Positions 11,442-22,296 of a DNA stretch of 64,000 nucleotides are shown here, piece after piece. The notes below the pieces were generated by a model, which was not told where the DNA came from, made no database searches, and saw only the letters and a program-made list of their open reading frames with translations. Both the position numbers and the translations under genes were made by a program. Source of the DNA: Pseudoips prasinana (taxonomy: Eukaryota > Arthropoda > Insecta > Lepidoptera > Nolidae); assembly GCA_951640165.1 (NCBI GenBank), contig OX621240.1:32802713-32866712 (forward strand). Reading direction: 5' to 3'. Each line of letters opens with the position of its first letter. The first letter of the stretch is position 1.

Positions 11442-11775
11442 CCATAGTCATTGAAGGCAGACACATCCCGCACGCAAACTGAAGGCGCCGCCGAGGCTAT
11501 TGCACCTGAAGGCGCATCAACTTCTAACGTGCCCAATGTGCAGGAGGAAGGTAGTCATAGCCCTAATGTTCCTCCTAGTGTTGATAGTCACCCTACGCGG
11601 CGTACGCGCAAGCCAGTTAAGTGGTTTGGCATAGATGATTATTTTTAGGTTAATTATTGTTAAGTAGTAATAAGGTTTTTTGTATATAGTTAATTAATTT
11701 AGTTCTTAAGGCGCGGTGTAACTTGTACGGGCAGTCTATTATACGCTTGGACCCAACGCACGTCTTTTATTTATC
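11442..11775 (+). mobile_element. retroelement 3' fragment inserted in SINE
   Basis: This 334-bp block separates the two halves of a family-B SINE. agta occurs at 11438-11441 and again at 11776-11779, a candidate 4-bp duplication. It contains the C-terminal end of a coding frame (11451-11648) and then an AT-rich trailer with gcgcggtgtaacttgtacgg. The coding end (RRTRKPVKWFGIDDYF then stop) resembles the C-termini of LTR-retrotransposon pol or integrase proteins. The trailer could be a remnant LTR, but I cannot find a matching second LTR in the window. Confidence 0.45.
11451..11648 (+). pseudogene. C-terminal scrap of a retroelement polyprotein
   Basis: The frame ends in HPTRRTRKPVKWFGIDDYF at 11648 after a low-complexity, Pro/Ser/Glu-rich stretch. 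Basic RxxRxRKP-type tails next to the 3' end are common in Gypsy, Copia and BEL integrases. The upstream part of the protein is missing, and its first codons may be unrelated sequence. Assignment to a particular superfamily is not possible from this. Confidence 0.35.
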
Positions 11776-11870
11776 AGTAGTATATCAGTTATCTGGTATC
11801 CATAGTACAAGCTCTGCTAAGTTTGTTATCATGGGTGAGTAATGTCCCAGGATTGACCAGGACATTAATA

Positions 11871-12364
11871 AGAAGAAAAATAAGAATGTATCCTAATTTT
11901 TCATTTATTGGAACATATAGGAAGTAATCAATGTATGTTTGTCAGTACGGAAAAATACACATTGTATTTAAACATACCTATCTTGACGTCGCGTCGGTTT
12001 GAGTTCAAATCGTATAAACTTAATTATGATTCTGTGAGATTAGTTGATTTTTAAATGTCGTCATTTACATTTTGACGTTGTTGATTGGATTTGTAACGCC
12101 TTTTTGATGAAATGTTTATCGTATTCTGACGACTATAAGGAAACATAAATCTAGTTACATGGCAGTTATTAAATTTTAACATCCTCCTTTTTAATTTAGT
12201 TCGAGCAAGCGAAGCCAACAAGTTTTATGAAAGAAAAGGTCATTAATTTCGCTTGCTCCCTCCGCGTTGGTCGAGAGGGGAAATGCGACAATTCCTGGTT
12301 TCTTTCCATTGCTAATGTTGTAGAAACAAAACACAGCTACTCAGCTTTGTACGAAAGTTTTTTT
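11871..12364. other. unassigned AT-rich DNA
   Basis: Nothing recognisable apart from short AT runs. Confidence 0.5.
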
Positions 12365-12957
12365 AGGGTTCCGTATTCAAATGTAACGGAAAAAAACGGA
12401 ACCCTTATAGATTTGTTTTGTCTGTTTGTCTGTCCGTCCGTATGTCACAGCCACTTTTTTCCGAAACTATAAAAGCTGTACTGTTGAAACTTGGTAAGTA
12501 GATGTATTCTGTGAACCGCATTAAGATTTTTACACAAAAATAGAAAAAGAATAATAATTTTGGGGGATCGCCATTACATAGAAATGAATCTCAAAAATTT
12601 TTTTTTCATCGTACCCATACATGTGGGGGTCTATGGGGTGTCTTTAAAAATGATATTGAGGTTTCTAATATCATTTTTTTCTAAACTGAATAGTTTGCGC
12701 GAGAGACACTTCCAAAGTGGTAAAAAGAGTGTCCCCCCCTGTAACTTCTAAAATAAGAGAATGATTAAACTAAAAAAAATATATGATGTAGATTACTATG
12801 GAAACTAACAACGAAAATTGGTTTGAACGATATCTAGCAAGTAGTTTTTTTTTAATATGCCATAAACCGCAATTTGCTTTCATTTAATCAACTGAAATAC
12901 TTGCTGCTACGGAACCCTTCATGTGCGAGTCCGACTCGCACTTGGCCGGTTTTTTTA
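12365..12957 (+). repeat. dispersed lepidopteran repeat ending in ...ggccggttttttt (copy 2)
   Basis: Head agggttccgtattcaaatg with complementary cggaaccc downstream, then gtctgtttgtctgtccgtcc. The tail tgcgagtccgactcgcactt plus ggccggttttttt is nearly identical to that at 5300-5342. The middles differ much more than the ends. This suggests that the ends are functionally constrained or that the copies are internally rearranged. Confidence 0.7.
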
Positions 12958-13074
12958 AGAAAGGTAGGTACTTAAGATACACCGCTTTACTAATTTTTAA
13001 ACGTCATTCATCTATCTAATAACGTAGTAATATTATTATTATTAATTACCAAACTGCCCACTTATTATACGCGC

Positions 13075-13325
13075 ACCGGGTACATAATTGCCTTTCACGT
13101 TGCTGGTCGTGGGTTCGATTCCCACCCACGACTGATAATTTTGTGCATGAACATAGCTGTTTGTTGTAACAGACATAGGGCAATCATAAGTATGTATTTA
13201 CAAAATAAAAGAAGTATATGTATGTTGTATATCAGTTATCGAGCTTCCATAGTACTAGCTTTGCTTAGTTTGGGATCAGATGGCCGTGTGTGAATAATGT
13301 CCCGGGATATTATTAGTCGACAGGT
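13075..13325 (+). mobile_element. SINE (family B), head-truncated
   Basis: Keeps the B box (cgtgggttcgattcccaccc), the body (tatgtatttacaaaataaaa, ccatagtactagctttgc) and the conserved tail (gtgtgtgaataatgtcccgg, atattatta). The A-box half is degraded. Confidence 0.7.
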
Positions 13326-13339
13326 CCTAACGACTAAAA

Positions 13340-13450
13340 TGACAGAGGGGAAGATAATTGTAAATATTGTATGATAACTAACACACTACCATCTGACCCC
13401 AAACTAGGCAGAACCTGTACTATGGCAACCAGACAAATGTTATATTACTT
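13340..13450 (-). mobile_element. SINE tail fragment, minus strand
   Basis: accatctgaccccaaactag and cagaacctgtactatggc are the complement of the family B/C tail. It faces the SINE at 13075-13325, giving a tail-to-tail pair. Confidence 0.55.
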
Positions 13451-13469
13451 AAAACATACATATTGTAGA

Positions 13470-13793
13470 CTAGCTGTGCCCCGCGGTTTTACCCGCGTTA
13501 TACTTTATAAATTATCACAGCTTATCCCCCATAGGTGATAGCGTGATAATATGTAGCCTATATGTTGACCCGACCTCTTAGTAATATATACATGCAAAAT
13601 GAGAAGAAAATCCATGCAGTACTTTTTGAGTTTAGCCCGCATATACATACAGACAAACTAACAAAATTCTAAAAACTATATTTCTGAGTTCGATATTGAT
13701 TGTAGATCACGCCCCAAGTATCCTTTTTAAAATATATTCAATGTACAGTTTTGACTTTCCTACGATTTTATTATATGTATAGATAAATTACAC
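13470..13793 (-). mobile_element. non-autonomous Helitron-like element, 324 bp
   Basis: On the minus strand it starts TCTATACATATAATAAAATC and ends with a GC hairpin (gcgggtaaaaccgcgg), then ggcacagCTAG. It is flanked by A and T (host A|T target) with no duplication. A TC...hairpin...CTAG structure is the Helitron hallmark. The same family in opposite orientation is at 36083-36401 (319 bp), matching over its whole length, including acttggggcgtgatc. No Rep/helicase gene is present. Confidence 0.7.
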
Positions 13794-13912
13794 CCAGACA
13801 CAGAACAATTAGTCGTGTTCAACACACAAATATTTATCGAACCCACGGTCTCTGGCTTAGTAGTCAGTGTCACTAAGCAATAGACCAACAGGCCAGTCTT
13901 TACCATAAGAAC
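13794..13912 (-). mobile_element. SINE (family C), minus strand
   Basis: The sequence aaattacacccagacacaga..gaacccacggtctctggc..gaccaacaggccagtc is the complement of a tRNA-like head (ggcctgttggtctattgctt) and body. It abuts the Helitron-like element directly. Confidence 0.6.
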
Positions 13913-13919
13913 TAGGTTA

Positions 13920-14480
13920 AAAAGAAATTAAATCATATCATAATAATAATTCACAGAATACAGGTTAAAAGTACAAGTTGTTACAGTGTTGGTATAGTGC
14001 TCTATATTCTACCTTAAAATAAAGCATGCGAACAGTATTTTTTATTTTTACATCATCTTAAATAGTATTCATGTACATAGTGAAAATAATTAGTATTTAA
14101 GAATTAGTATATACATTATAACCACGCATTGCATTGCATTAAAATAACAATTCATTTAATTAAACAGTAAACAGTAAAATAATGACAAAAGTAACAAAAT
14201 TATATCCAAAGTAGCACAATAATGTAAAATAAGTAAAATGGGATTGAAAAAATAAGGTCAATGCATAGTGTAAGAGTAAAAACATATTGTCAGTTTTCAT
14301 AATGCTATTATTTAATCAACGAATAATGATAATTAAAAATTATAATTTACCGTTTAAATAGTCTTAAACTACATTATGATAACATTTATTGATCAACAAG
14401 ATCTTAAGCTCTTTCTTAAAAGTTGATAAGTTGTTAAGTAAAATAAGTTGGCACTCCATAAAACCGGCAGCAATGTTTTC
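13920..14480 (-). mobile_element. LINE 3' fragment with C-terminal codons
   Basis: On the minus strand 14480-14369 reads NNLSTFKKELKILLINKCYH before a stop. FKxxLKxxLL followed by a Cys/Tyr-rich end is the pattern at the very C-terminus of many CR1/Jockey-group reverse transcriptases. The AT-rich DNA down to ~13920 would be its 3' untranslated region, but no poly-A or repeat tail marks the end. Confidence 0.4.
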
Positions 14481-14596
14481 AGCAGATATAGAGGCATGGT
14501 GAGATCAGCCATCTGCGCGTGACAGATAGTGGGCAAGCGTGTGAGAAGACCCAGATGCGCTTTCTAATTACTGTCTCTTAATCGCCACAAAAATCC

Positions 14597-14925
14597 TTAG
14601 CTTTACGTGTGGCGCAGCGGTTAAGAAAAACACCTCTCTCCTAGGTACATATCCCGGGTTCGATACTTACTACTTATCGTATGAGCAGTGGTTACCTTAG
14701 TGTCAGACTTATTCAAGTCGCCCACTAGGCCTCTGTCATGGCTTAACGACTGTTGTCTAATGACTACAACCGGGACCGACGGTTTAACGTGCCCTCCGAA
14801 GCACGGAGACGCTCAGAAATTAAACCACTTTGGTGGTCACCCATCTATGGACTGACCGCGAGCCTAGTTGCTTAACCTCGCCGATCGCTTACGGGTGGGA
14901 GCATCTAGCTATAAGCGCCTCCCGG
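14597..14925 (+). repeat. tRNA-like head joined to repeat F
   Basis: 14605-14660 has an A-box-like gtggcgcagcggttaag and a B-box-like cccgggttcgatacttac. From 14690 it runs into a repeat also seen reversed at 26182-26400 and partly at 25275-25390: gagcagtggttacc, tgtcagacttattcaagtcg, aacgtgccctccgaagcac. It may be one composite SINE or two nested ones. Confidence 0.5.
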
Positions 14926-15165
14926 GTGGATCGATTCCGGCGCAGAACATGTATTTATGTGACCCATAAGTAGTTGTACTGAGTCTTAATGTATTATACA
15001 GACGTCAGCACATCAAACTACCCCAATGTATCAAAGTTCCCCAGTTGAAAGTGAACCTTATGCTTTTGTGATAAAGTTGAAAATATATAAAAGAAATTGG
15101 ACAGATTGGGGTAGCTGGATGTGCTGGCGATGTTTGTAAAGTACCCCGCGACAGGGATTCGTTTC
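14926..15165 (+). mobile_element. SINE (family E) interrupted by a small MITE
   Basis: Family E body (gtgacccataagtagttgta, then ctgagtcttaatgta) breaks at about 14997 and resumes at about 15130 with atgtttgtaaagtaccccgc. The same two pieces are joined in the minus-strand copies at 21651 and 43033. Confidence 0.55.
14999..15129. mobile_element. small TIR element (MITE-like), copy 1
   Basis: Ends acgtcagcacatcaaactac and gtagctggatgtgctggcg are near-perfect inverted repeats of ~23 bp. The core is caaagttccccagttgaaag..gaaccttatgcttttgtgat. It sits inside a family-E SINE, which shows mobility. Other copies: 25545-25672 (core reversed) and 40791-40875 (one end lost). Confidence 0.6.
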
Positions 15166-15254
15166 CCAAGTGTAGGATAGAACGGGTAAATTCAGACGAC
15201 CGCGTAACCGATAGTGTGCGAAGGTATAATCCGCCAACAGCAGGAAGTTGGTGG

Positions 15255-15550
15255 TTTATACCTTCGCACCTGTTAAGAATTATCGCCACATTAACACCTA
15301 TACGCCTTCGACGGAATACTCATATTCTATCATTATTGTACAGTATACTGTTTCTTCCGTCTACTCCGACTTACCTCAAAAACCGTTTTTCATTTCTCCA
15401 TGAATCACATTTGAAGTGCAAGATCTTCAGACAATCTATAATTAGAAATGCCAGCTGCGCCAGTTTTCTTGACAAATCTTTTTTTATACGAAGTGTCCGT
15501 CTCTGGAATGAGCTGCCAATTATCATACGTATAAACTTATAAAATACTCT
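15255..15550 (+). pseudogene. C-terminal LINE fragment (CR1/Jockey group)
   Basis: The frame reads IRLRRNTHILSLLYSILF, then LPSTPTYLKNRFSFLHESH, then FIRSVRLWNELP. This aligns residue by residue with the C-terminal region of the LINE at 34125-34715 (LPIRFRRNAHILSLLYNVLF, PSTPSYLKERFSFLYESH, VQGARLWNALP). It is 5'-truncated with no reverse-transcriptase core. It is a dead relative of that element in the opposite orientation. Confidence 0.7.
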
Positions 15551-16231
15551 ACTTAGGTAATGCTCTTCTAAGCTCTTGTTTTCAAGTTATTTATATTGTA
15601 TATAATAGGAACAAGTGAATTCCAAACAGTCGTAGCACTCGTAGCTCGCAGAGGTGTAATGATACCAGAATTTGTGCAAATGAAAATTCGTATGACGTAT
15701 GGACGATACAAAATACGAATGTGGAATTGAAGAACAATTATTATTGACATATATTATCTATGATAGTTAGTCTAGGATGCTTTCACTTCTTAGCGTGTCG
15801 ATGGCAATCTAAATTAAGTCAGCCCAGAATTCAGCTAGGAGTTGAGCGTTGTCAGTAGCGTCCATTATTAGTTCTTGTAACGTGCAGGCTTTAGGGCACG
15901 CAGGACATGTTTATGTAGGATACTTTCACTGCTTCAACGGGTAATAGAGGATAACGGGGACAGAGGAGTCCACGTTTGAACTCCAAGAGGAATGGCCGTT
16001 GGGGCCCGTAAGATTGTCCGGTGAAGCAGTGAAAGGATCCCAGGCTAACTACAAACGTAATGTAAAACAATATCAGAAAAATGTAGAGCGACAATTGTAT
16101 CAAACGGCCTCCAAAACCGACTCTCTTGCATTTCAATATCAATAATCGGCCTGAGCCGTTCGCCTACCTAACGCCTCTCAACTGTGAACGTCGCGTGTTA
16201 AGAAACAAACTAGTGACATACCAATATTATT
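15551..16231. other. unassigned DNA with an imperfect inverted repeat
   Basis: 15916-15931 (tactttcactgcttca) pairs with tgaagcagtgaaagga at 16021-16036. The second half (gtccggtgaagcagtgaaa) recurs at 45309-45340. Probably an old small TIR element; otherwise nothing. Confidence 0.4.
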
Positions 16232-16360
16232 TGGGCTGACCTGGTAATCGAGCCGGGTCTCATTATCTGCGGTTGCCTCGCCATACAAAGGAAGTACAAA
16301 GCTCCGTGACCGCGCAGATGCTCGCAAGATAACCGACGACCGAGCCGAGTGCGCCGCTAA
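16232..16360. repeat. GC-rich tRNA-like repeat fragment
   Basis: gacctggtaatcgagccggg and gctcgcaagataaccgacga suggest a tRNA-derived SINE head read on the minus strand. I found no second copy in the window, so the call is weak. Confidence 0.25.
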
Positions 16361-16479
16361 CGACCCGCTGTGAATTGGGTTAATGTCTCTTTTTGCAAAC
16401 TACATCTGGCGTTGGTGATACATTGTTTTGCTTTGCATAGGAATTACGGTCTTAGTTAATAGTAGTCTAGGATGTTTAA

Positions 16480-16737
16480 ATGCAGATTCGTAAGTATATT
16501 TGCTGTGACGGTGGCGAATATCAGCATATCATCACCCCATCTCATTCCATGAGGGGCGTTGAAGTCAACCCAAGGGAATACGTGCCGAGGGGACGGGCAG
16601 TATCTTCTTTCTCCTATGACCATCTTACTGGGCTCGCGAACCCGTCTCCAAAGCGTGGCGATTATGGCATATCCCCCAAGACGATTCTTGGGCGAGGCTT
16701 TTGTCTAGCAGTGGACTTCTTAGAGCTGATATGATGA
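16480..16737 (+). mobile_element. RTE-tail-related dispersed repeat (copy 2)
   Basis: Same order as 10090-10352: gtgacggtggcgaatatcag, caccccatctcattcc, gaagtcaacccaagggaata, ctcgcgaacccgtctcc, ctagcagtggacttct and gctgatatgatga at the end. Confidence 0.65.
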
Positions 16738-17282
16738 AGTGTATTATGCAATTTTATAATGTTTTGTTTTTAACTTAGGGGGAAGGCTGAGTGTGTGTAA
16801 TGGATTTAAATGACTTTTCAATATTTGCGATTAATAAACTAATGAATTAGGCTATAATTTGCTAACATGTAGCAAATTGTAGCTAGATTCATTAGCTTTT
16901 TTTGTGTAATAGCTTTCCTCTGGATTGCTGTATATTTTATGTGGAACTGATTTTGGAAAAGAGACGGAAATGTGTTACGGGAGTCCGCGGAAACGCTATT
17001 TGATTTGAGCAATGATCGCGTGCGGTGGCGGAGAGAGAGCTGTGAGACAACCCATTTTGCGTAATTTTGGGACCACGACGCACCGTCCGCCTACATAAAC
17101 TGCCTCTCATACATTTCATTTCCATTTTATTATACGGAATGATAACATATGCGACGACTGTAAGGCTACCTCGATTTTGGTTTAATGTAAACTTATTGAA
17201 AGTCGTGCAAATCTATTGCACAGTATTTCTATTCTTTACATTGGGAACTTAAGTTACCGTTTTTGATATAAAAAGATAATAA

Positions 17283-17500
17283 AATGTTTTGCACACATTG
17301 TGCGCTGTGCGGTGACGGCGGCGAATGCGGCGGCGGTGGGGGGCGTAAAAGGACTATACGTCGACCCGACGGAATATCTACCAGAGGACGGGCAGCAACG
17401 TCTCTCTGTGTTCTATGCATCATACTGCTGTCGCCACAAGATGATTCTTGGGGAGAGGCTTTTGTCCAGCAGTGGACTTCTTACAGCTGTTATGATGACA
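17283..17500 (+). mobile_element. RTE-tail-related dispersed repeat (copy 3), internally deleted
   Basis: Head gcggtgacggcggcgaatgc, middle cgacccgacggaatatctac, end tccagcagtggacttcttac then agctgttatgatga. The block between the middle and the conserved agatgattcttggg is shortened compared with copies 1 and 2. Confidence 0.65.
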
Positions 17501-18734
17501 CATTCTACCTATCTAATAGCCTTAAGGCGACGTATTGTAAATATAGGCGGAGAAATACATCCATGTATTGCGGGGGACTTTACAGACATGTAATTCGAGG
17601 ACAACAAGCACATCGACACTCAGAATTATTAAACATAGTAAGTATAGATTTTTGTAGTTGTTGTGCGGGAAGCGAGCTCATAACAAGCTTCAGGAAGTTA
17701 TCAATACTATAGTTTCTATGTATAACTGCTATTCTATTCCAGAGGAAATGCTTTTGATATGGTATGGTCAATTCGCGCATTTTTTAAACCTCTAAGTATA
17801 TTATTACGCTTACTTAGTTACTTTACTTTCTAGATATTTAATGAATTTTGCGTAAGACGTCGTAGACGGTTCTTGTATATTTCGAATGTTCTCAGTTGAA
17901 ATTACCAATTATGTACATAAATCATTAATTTATCCGTCCGTAGTGAACGCTAGCGATAAAAGATTGTTGGGGCTGAGTCCACCACAGTATTACCGTTACA
18001 GTGAGGGTGGGAATCCAATCAAGTTACCATTCCCCGGCTCCATTGACGGACGGGATGCGTCATCATATTTATTATTATGGCCGTACTTGACAGTTTTAAA
18101 TTTGTCAGCCCGTTTATGACCGTAGATTGGAAAGGGATTGGGATTATTGGGATACCAATTTATTACTGCGAATCCTAACATGGCGACGAAGACTGAAGTC
18201 TTTCTGCAGGGTTCGCCCAGTTGGCATGCTTGCAGTCATATGCTAGTGTGATTTTCTGCGATTTTATTGGTCAAACGCTGTAGGGGTGAGTATTCGTCGC
18301 TATGCTATCTGTGCTGGTATCGACATTAGAAGATTTTTTCAAGTATCATGTCGGCAAACAAATGTGGCGCGATTACCTGAACCGTGAATGGTCGGTGAGT
18401 TAGGTAGGCTAAAGTTTAAGTGTCTCTGTGGCTATGAGGAGACCCCGATTGTACGAGCATCTGGACTTCACCACTCACTAGTTTGCTGTCCTTTACAAAG
18501 TTTTGTAGTAGCAAGTGGTTTAACTTAAGTGCCTATGACATGTGACCACGCACCAACATTTTCATTTCGCTCTATCGTACATAACCCAAATGGTAGGAAG
18601 ATCTTGAAGTCACCTCTCTCAGCCTGCTGTCCCTCACAAAAGGCGGTAGTAACATGCAGGTTAAGGTGTCTGCAAGCTGTTGTCATTTAAAAACAGTCAA
18701 ATATCTCGGACGGTGGTCGGTCTCGGGCATTATT
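17501..18734. other. unassigned DNA
   Basis: 17886-18119 is open for 77 codons on the plus strand, without recognisable motif. 17929-17945 (tttatccgtccgtagtg) has a loose complement near 18040. I see no gene or repeat I can name. Confidence 0.45.
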
Positions 18735-18868
18735 GTAGATAAATTACACCCAGACAAAACAAATAATCGTGCTCGTCACCTAAAGATTTGTCCTGGGTGG
18801 GAATCGAATCCCACGACCTGTGGCTTAGCAGTTAGTGTCACTAACCAATAAGCCATCCAAATCTAAAC
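18735..18868 (-). mobile_element. SINE (family C), minus strand
   Basis: aaattacacccagacaaaac, tgggtgggaatcgaatccca (B box complement) and cactaaccaataagcc (A box region complement). Flanks show no clear duplication. Confidence 0.65.
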
Positions 18869-20609
18869 TTTGAGGCAAATCTATATGTAAATGAAAATTA
18901 TGTAAGTTATGGAAAATGACAGCTAGTTCCAGTTCAGTTATTTATTTATAATTTAAGAAGGATGCCACGCGGTGGCACGCCTTGTTTGGATTCCCCAAAA
19001 CAGGCTTCTTCAATGCGCGGCATAGAGTGTAAGATGCCGTTACTAAAAAAAATAATCCATCGTATCAAGTCGTATATCAGTCCAAGGCATATTTAGTCAA
19101 GTGCTACTTAACACTCTCTTCTCAACAATTAATTACTTGTGACTTAACACTTCTAGTTTACAGAAATGTTAGGTACGTGTTATTTTTAAATTGATTTGTA
19201 ATTTAAGATGCATGTTGGGAACGACCGGCGCGGCCGCGACCTCGGTAAAAGGTTAACTGTCACAATGAAGTTACGTCACGTCAACCAGGGGATTAGCAGC
19301 CATGTACTGGCAACGTCACGTCAATAAAAACTTTGTCATCGGAAAATGGTCCTTATCCTTTCAAGTTTAAGGTTCACCCCTATTACCATGTGATGCTGAC
19401 TCTACCTAAACGTTTATGTTCATTTCAATTCATGTCAAAATACAAGGCGATAATGGCCTATTAATATTTATTGGTTGAGCGGGTTTGAAAGGTCGTGGGG
19501 TCTGTAACTGGAGTTGTTTGATCCTATTTGCTGAGCTGTTTAGTTAAAGTTCATAGAGGTTAGTAACTGTATACGTATCCAGTTATTTCTCGTTGAGTTC
19601 GAAATATTGTAAGATCATAAACAATATTATTTTTAACAGGTCTAGTCCCTCCCTCTTACAAATCGCTGCAACTCCAGCAAAAAGCCAGGATCAACAGTGG
19701 AACACAATGAAATGACACAGCGGTGAGGCTCAAGCATGTGCCGGGGAATCGCTTTAAATGTCTTGGTCCCCATCCCGCAACAAATGAATGAATGATAATG
19801 AATCGGAAAGAAACAAGGAGGAGTTAGAAAATGAATAGTTCCACTTCCTTCCTGGGGGAGACAATGATAATAAATATAAATAATAATGATATTACGAGGA
19901 TAAAGCCTCATAAAACGCAGGAATTGCAACTAGAGAAGTCAGCTGCAAAAGCACCGAAGTTCAATTTTCAGGGTCCTAAGTAAGCTGAGTGAGTGTTATA
20001 TTTGATTCCAATAGTAGCCCCAATTCGTCTAGTATTTAATTATTTATTACACTATCAGTAGCACTACACAGTCCCACACCCTAAACCCACCATATCTAGG
20101 GAACGTAGTTGCAATCAGTTTTGCAAATGTGTTGTTATCGTAATTCCGAGCTATCTATCGGTCACGTCCTGCGCCCGCTCCAGATAACCGATACATTAAT
20201 AAATAACCCACATCATATGCCACAGACCGATAACCTAACCTAACTGGTGAAAACGCCTCTCGGACTAGAATAATTATTCGCTGATATTTAATCGCTTTAA
20301 TCTGAAGATGTGATCCTGAAGAGATTGAAACGGTAAGCTGAAGCCAACATCACTTTAGACTTTTTTATAACCACCGTTCTTTCCATAATTTATATATGAC
20401 TATCTTGAAAGCATAGTGAATGCTTTCGATTAAAAAGAATGATCACAATCGGTTCGCAAACTTTACTGCGCATATCAACAAACACGTTAGTATTAGGGAC
20501 TCGATATTTTGTTATTGCTTCTTTCTTATAGAGAAATATAACATATAAATTCAAAAGGAAGGAGTTACTAATTCAACTGTATTTTTTTTTTGTGCGATTG
20601 ATGTTGAAC
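18869..20609. other. unassigned DNA
   Basis: About 1.7 kb with no recognised element. 19215-19235 has a GC-rich gaccggcgcggccgcgac. 19642-19929 is open on the minus strand (95 codons), with no motif and AT-rich codon use. I do not call a gene. Confidence 0.45.
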
Positions 20610-20691
20610 ATTCAAATTCATAATAAAATCTGAGCCGGTTTTCAAAAGACGGAGAAATCACTTTCAATTCAATTTTATTATGAATTTGAAT
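20610..20691. repeat. 20-bp perfect inverted repeat, 42-bp loop
   Basis: attcaaattcataataaaat at 20610-20629 and its exact complement at 20672-20691. The right arm runs straight into an (ATA)n tract and the SINE at 20692. Confidence 0.8.
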
Positions 20692-20936
20692 AATAATAAT
20701 AATATCTAGGGACGATGACACACAGACCATCCTAGCCCCTAAATAAGCAAAACTTGTGCTATGGGTACCAAGCGATGTTATACATACTTAGATATATACT
20801 TAAATACATAGAAAACATCCATGACTCGGAAACAAATATTCGTGCTCATCACACAAATATTATCACTTACCGGGATTCGAAACCAGGACCACCAGCTTCG
20901 TAGGCAGGAGCACTACCAACTGGGCTATGGTGACCG
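20692..20936 (-). mobile_element. tRNA-headed SINE (family A), minus strand
   Basis: The complement of the plus-strand copies at 26771-27021 and 55174-55446: ataataat tail, gaccatcctagcccctaaat, gaaaacatccatgactcgg, ccgggattcgaaaccaggac (B box) and accaactgggctatggtgac (A box). All landmarks of a full-length copy are present. Confidence 0.8.
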
Positions 20937-21317
20937 TCCGAATGTTTATAAAGAAACGTTATCTTCTTCTAAAAATATAAATTTTAGCCTAACATTTTTT
21001 TATGCAAAAAAATGAGGCATAATCCTAGTAGCTTAAGTAAAACATTCTAGCTCAAGTTATTAAAATTCAAGGTTCTTTTGGAAAGCTAATAAATGTTATA
21101 CGATTCGTCATGCTAACAAGCTTACTAAGCTTGCGTTAACGTTGAAACCAGATTAGGATCGTCAAGATGATCGCAATCAATCACAAACAGCGCATAATTG
21201 CCTAAGTAAGCACATTATCAAGATTGCGGTGTACCGTTGCAGCGTTTTAACGCTGTGTTGGGTTACATGTTGATGTTGTAGTCCGCTCAAGTTTTACGTA
21301 TTTTGGTAATATTCCCA

Positions 21318-21430
21318 TGTTGCATTTATCATCATCAGTAACTGTTGGACATAGACCTCCCGCATATATTCCACAATTTCTGGTCTAGGCTACCCCTGTA
21401 CAGCAGTTTCCAGCGATCCTCAAAGTAAGC
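21318..21430 (-). mobile_element. decayed RTE LINE 3' fragment
   Basis: tcatcatcagtaactgttgg, catagacctcccgc and ccacaatttctggtc match, with many changes, the minus-strand RTE tails at 11012 and 23941. Confidence 0.45.
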
Positions 21431-21650
21431 TGACTTGTCATTTTAAGATTCAATTTAATAGAGTAACGTTTATTAGCATATTAGCTGTCCGGCGAAATTC
21501 GTAGCGCCATATTTTCTGCCGTCAGTACTGTCTAAAGTCTGATATTTAAATAAATATTGTAATGTACGACATATTTCGTTATTCGAGAGAAAATATACTT
21601 AGTGATGAATAAACAAATGCAACAAAAAATCATGTTTTTTTCTTTTAAAC

Positions 21651-21838
21651 AACTCCCGCACAGGGATTCAAATCCCAGTGTCGCGGGGTACTTTACAAAC
21701 ATATAATAAACGGACACAAATTACATCCAGAATCAGAACAACTATTTATGGGTCACACGAATAGTTGTCCAGCGCGGGACTCGAACCCGCGACTCGAAGA
21801 GGCGAGGCGACTGTCTTAGCCGCTGCGCCACACGTGCA
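21651..21838 (-). mobile_element. tRNA-headed SINE (family E), minus strand
   Basis: gtgtcgcggggtactttaca, acggacacaaattacatcca, gactcgaacccgcgactcg (B box complement) and cttagccgctgcgccacacg (A box complement). Nearly identical to 43033-43224. Confidence 0.8.
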
Positions 21839-21884
21839 GTCAATATCCCAAATATTTTTAAATACTTATTTGCTATTTTTTTTA

Positions 21885-21993
21885 TCGTGACAATGACGAA
21901 CGCATAAAAGAAAGATTCATCCAATTTGGTGCAGTCGTTTGAAAGTTATGAGCCTACATTTCGTTGATTCATTTTTAGTTATATAAGTATAGA
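21885..21993 (-). mobile_element. Helitron-like 5' fragment
   Basis: On the minus strand it begins TCTATCTATACTTATATAAC and contains ctcataactttcaaacgact, the 5' part of a Helitron-like family. The hairpin/CTAG end is absent. A degenerate hairpin (cgcgacttcgtccgcg) follows at 22021-22036 and may belong to a second old element. Confidence 0.35.
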
Positions 21994-22296
21994 TAGATTA
22001 CACAACACTAACTGCAACCCGCGACTTCGTCCGCGTGAAATTTAACAAGGAATGTTTGTGCCTGTAAGTTGTTGGGCACACATTAAAGGAGAAGAAAATC
22101 ACTCCATACATTCCTGGGCCCAGGTGTTAACTGAATCAAACTAGCCTTATCTGTGAGAGGATATAATAACAAGACCTCACTGAAATTTTGGTGAAATTTG
22201 GCTATCCAGGAATCAAGTTATATGAAGTATAGTAAAAGTGAGGTTAAATTATAACATTGTAGTATTTTACAAAATATTTTTGAGTGGCTTCGGTTG

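Larger units (their letters stand above)
11286..11870 (+). mobile_element. tRNA-headed SINE (family B), split by an insertion
   Basis: Head: ttggcgtggtgggtagatat (A-box region) and ggttcgattcccaccctgg (B box). The body ctgggtgtaat..ttatgtac stops at 11441 and resumes at about 11780 with tatatcagttatctgg, tagtacaagctctgc and gagtaatgtcccagg. Comparison with the uninterrupted copy at 13075-13325 shows that 11442-11775 is foreign. Confidence 0.7.
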
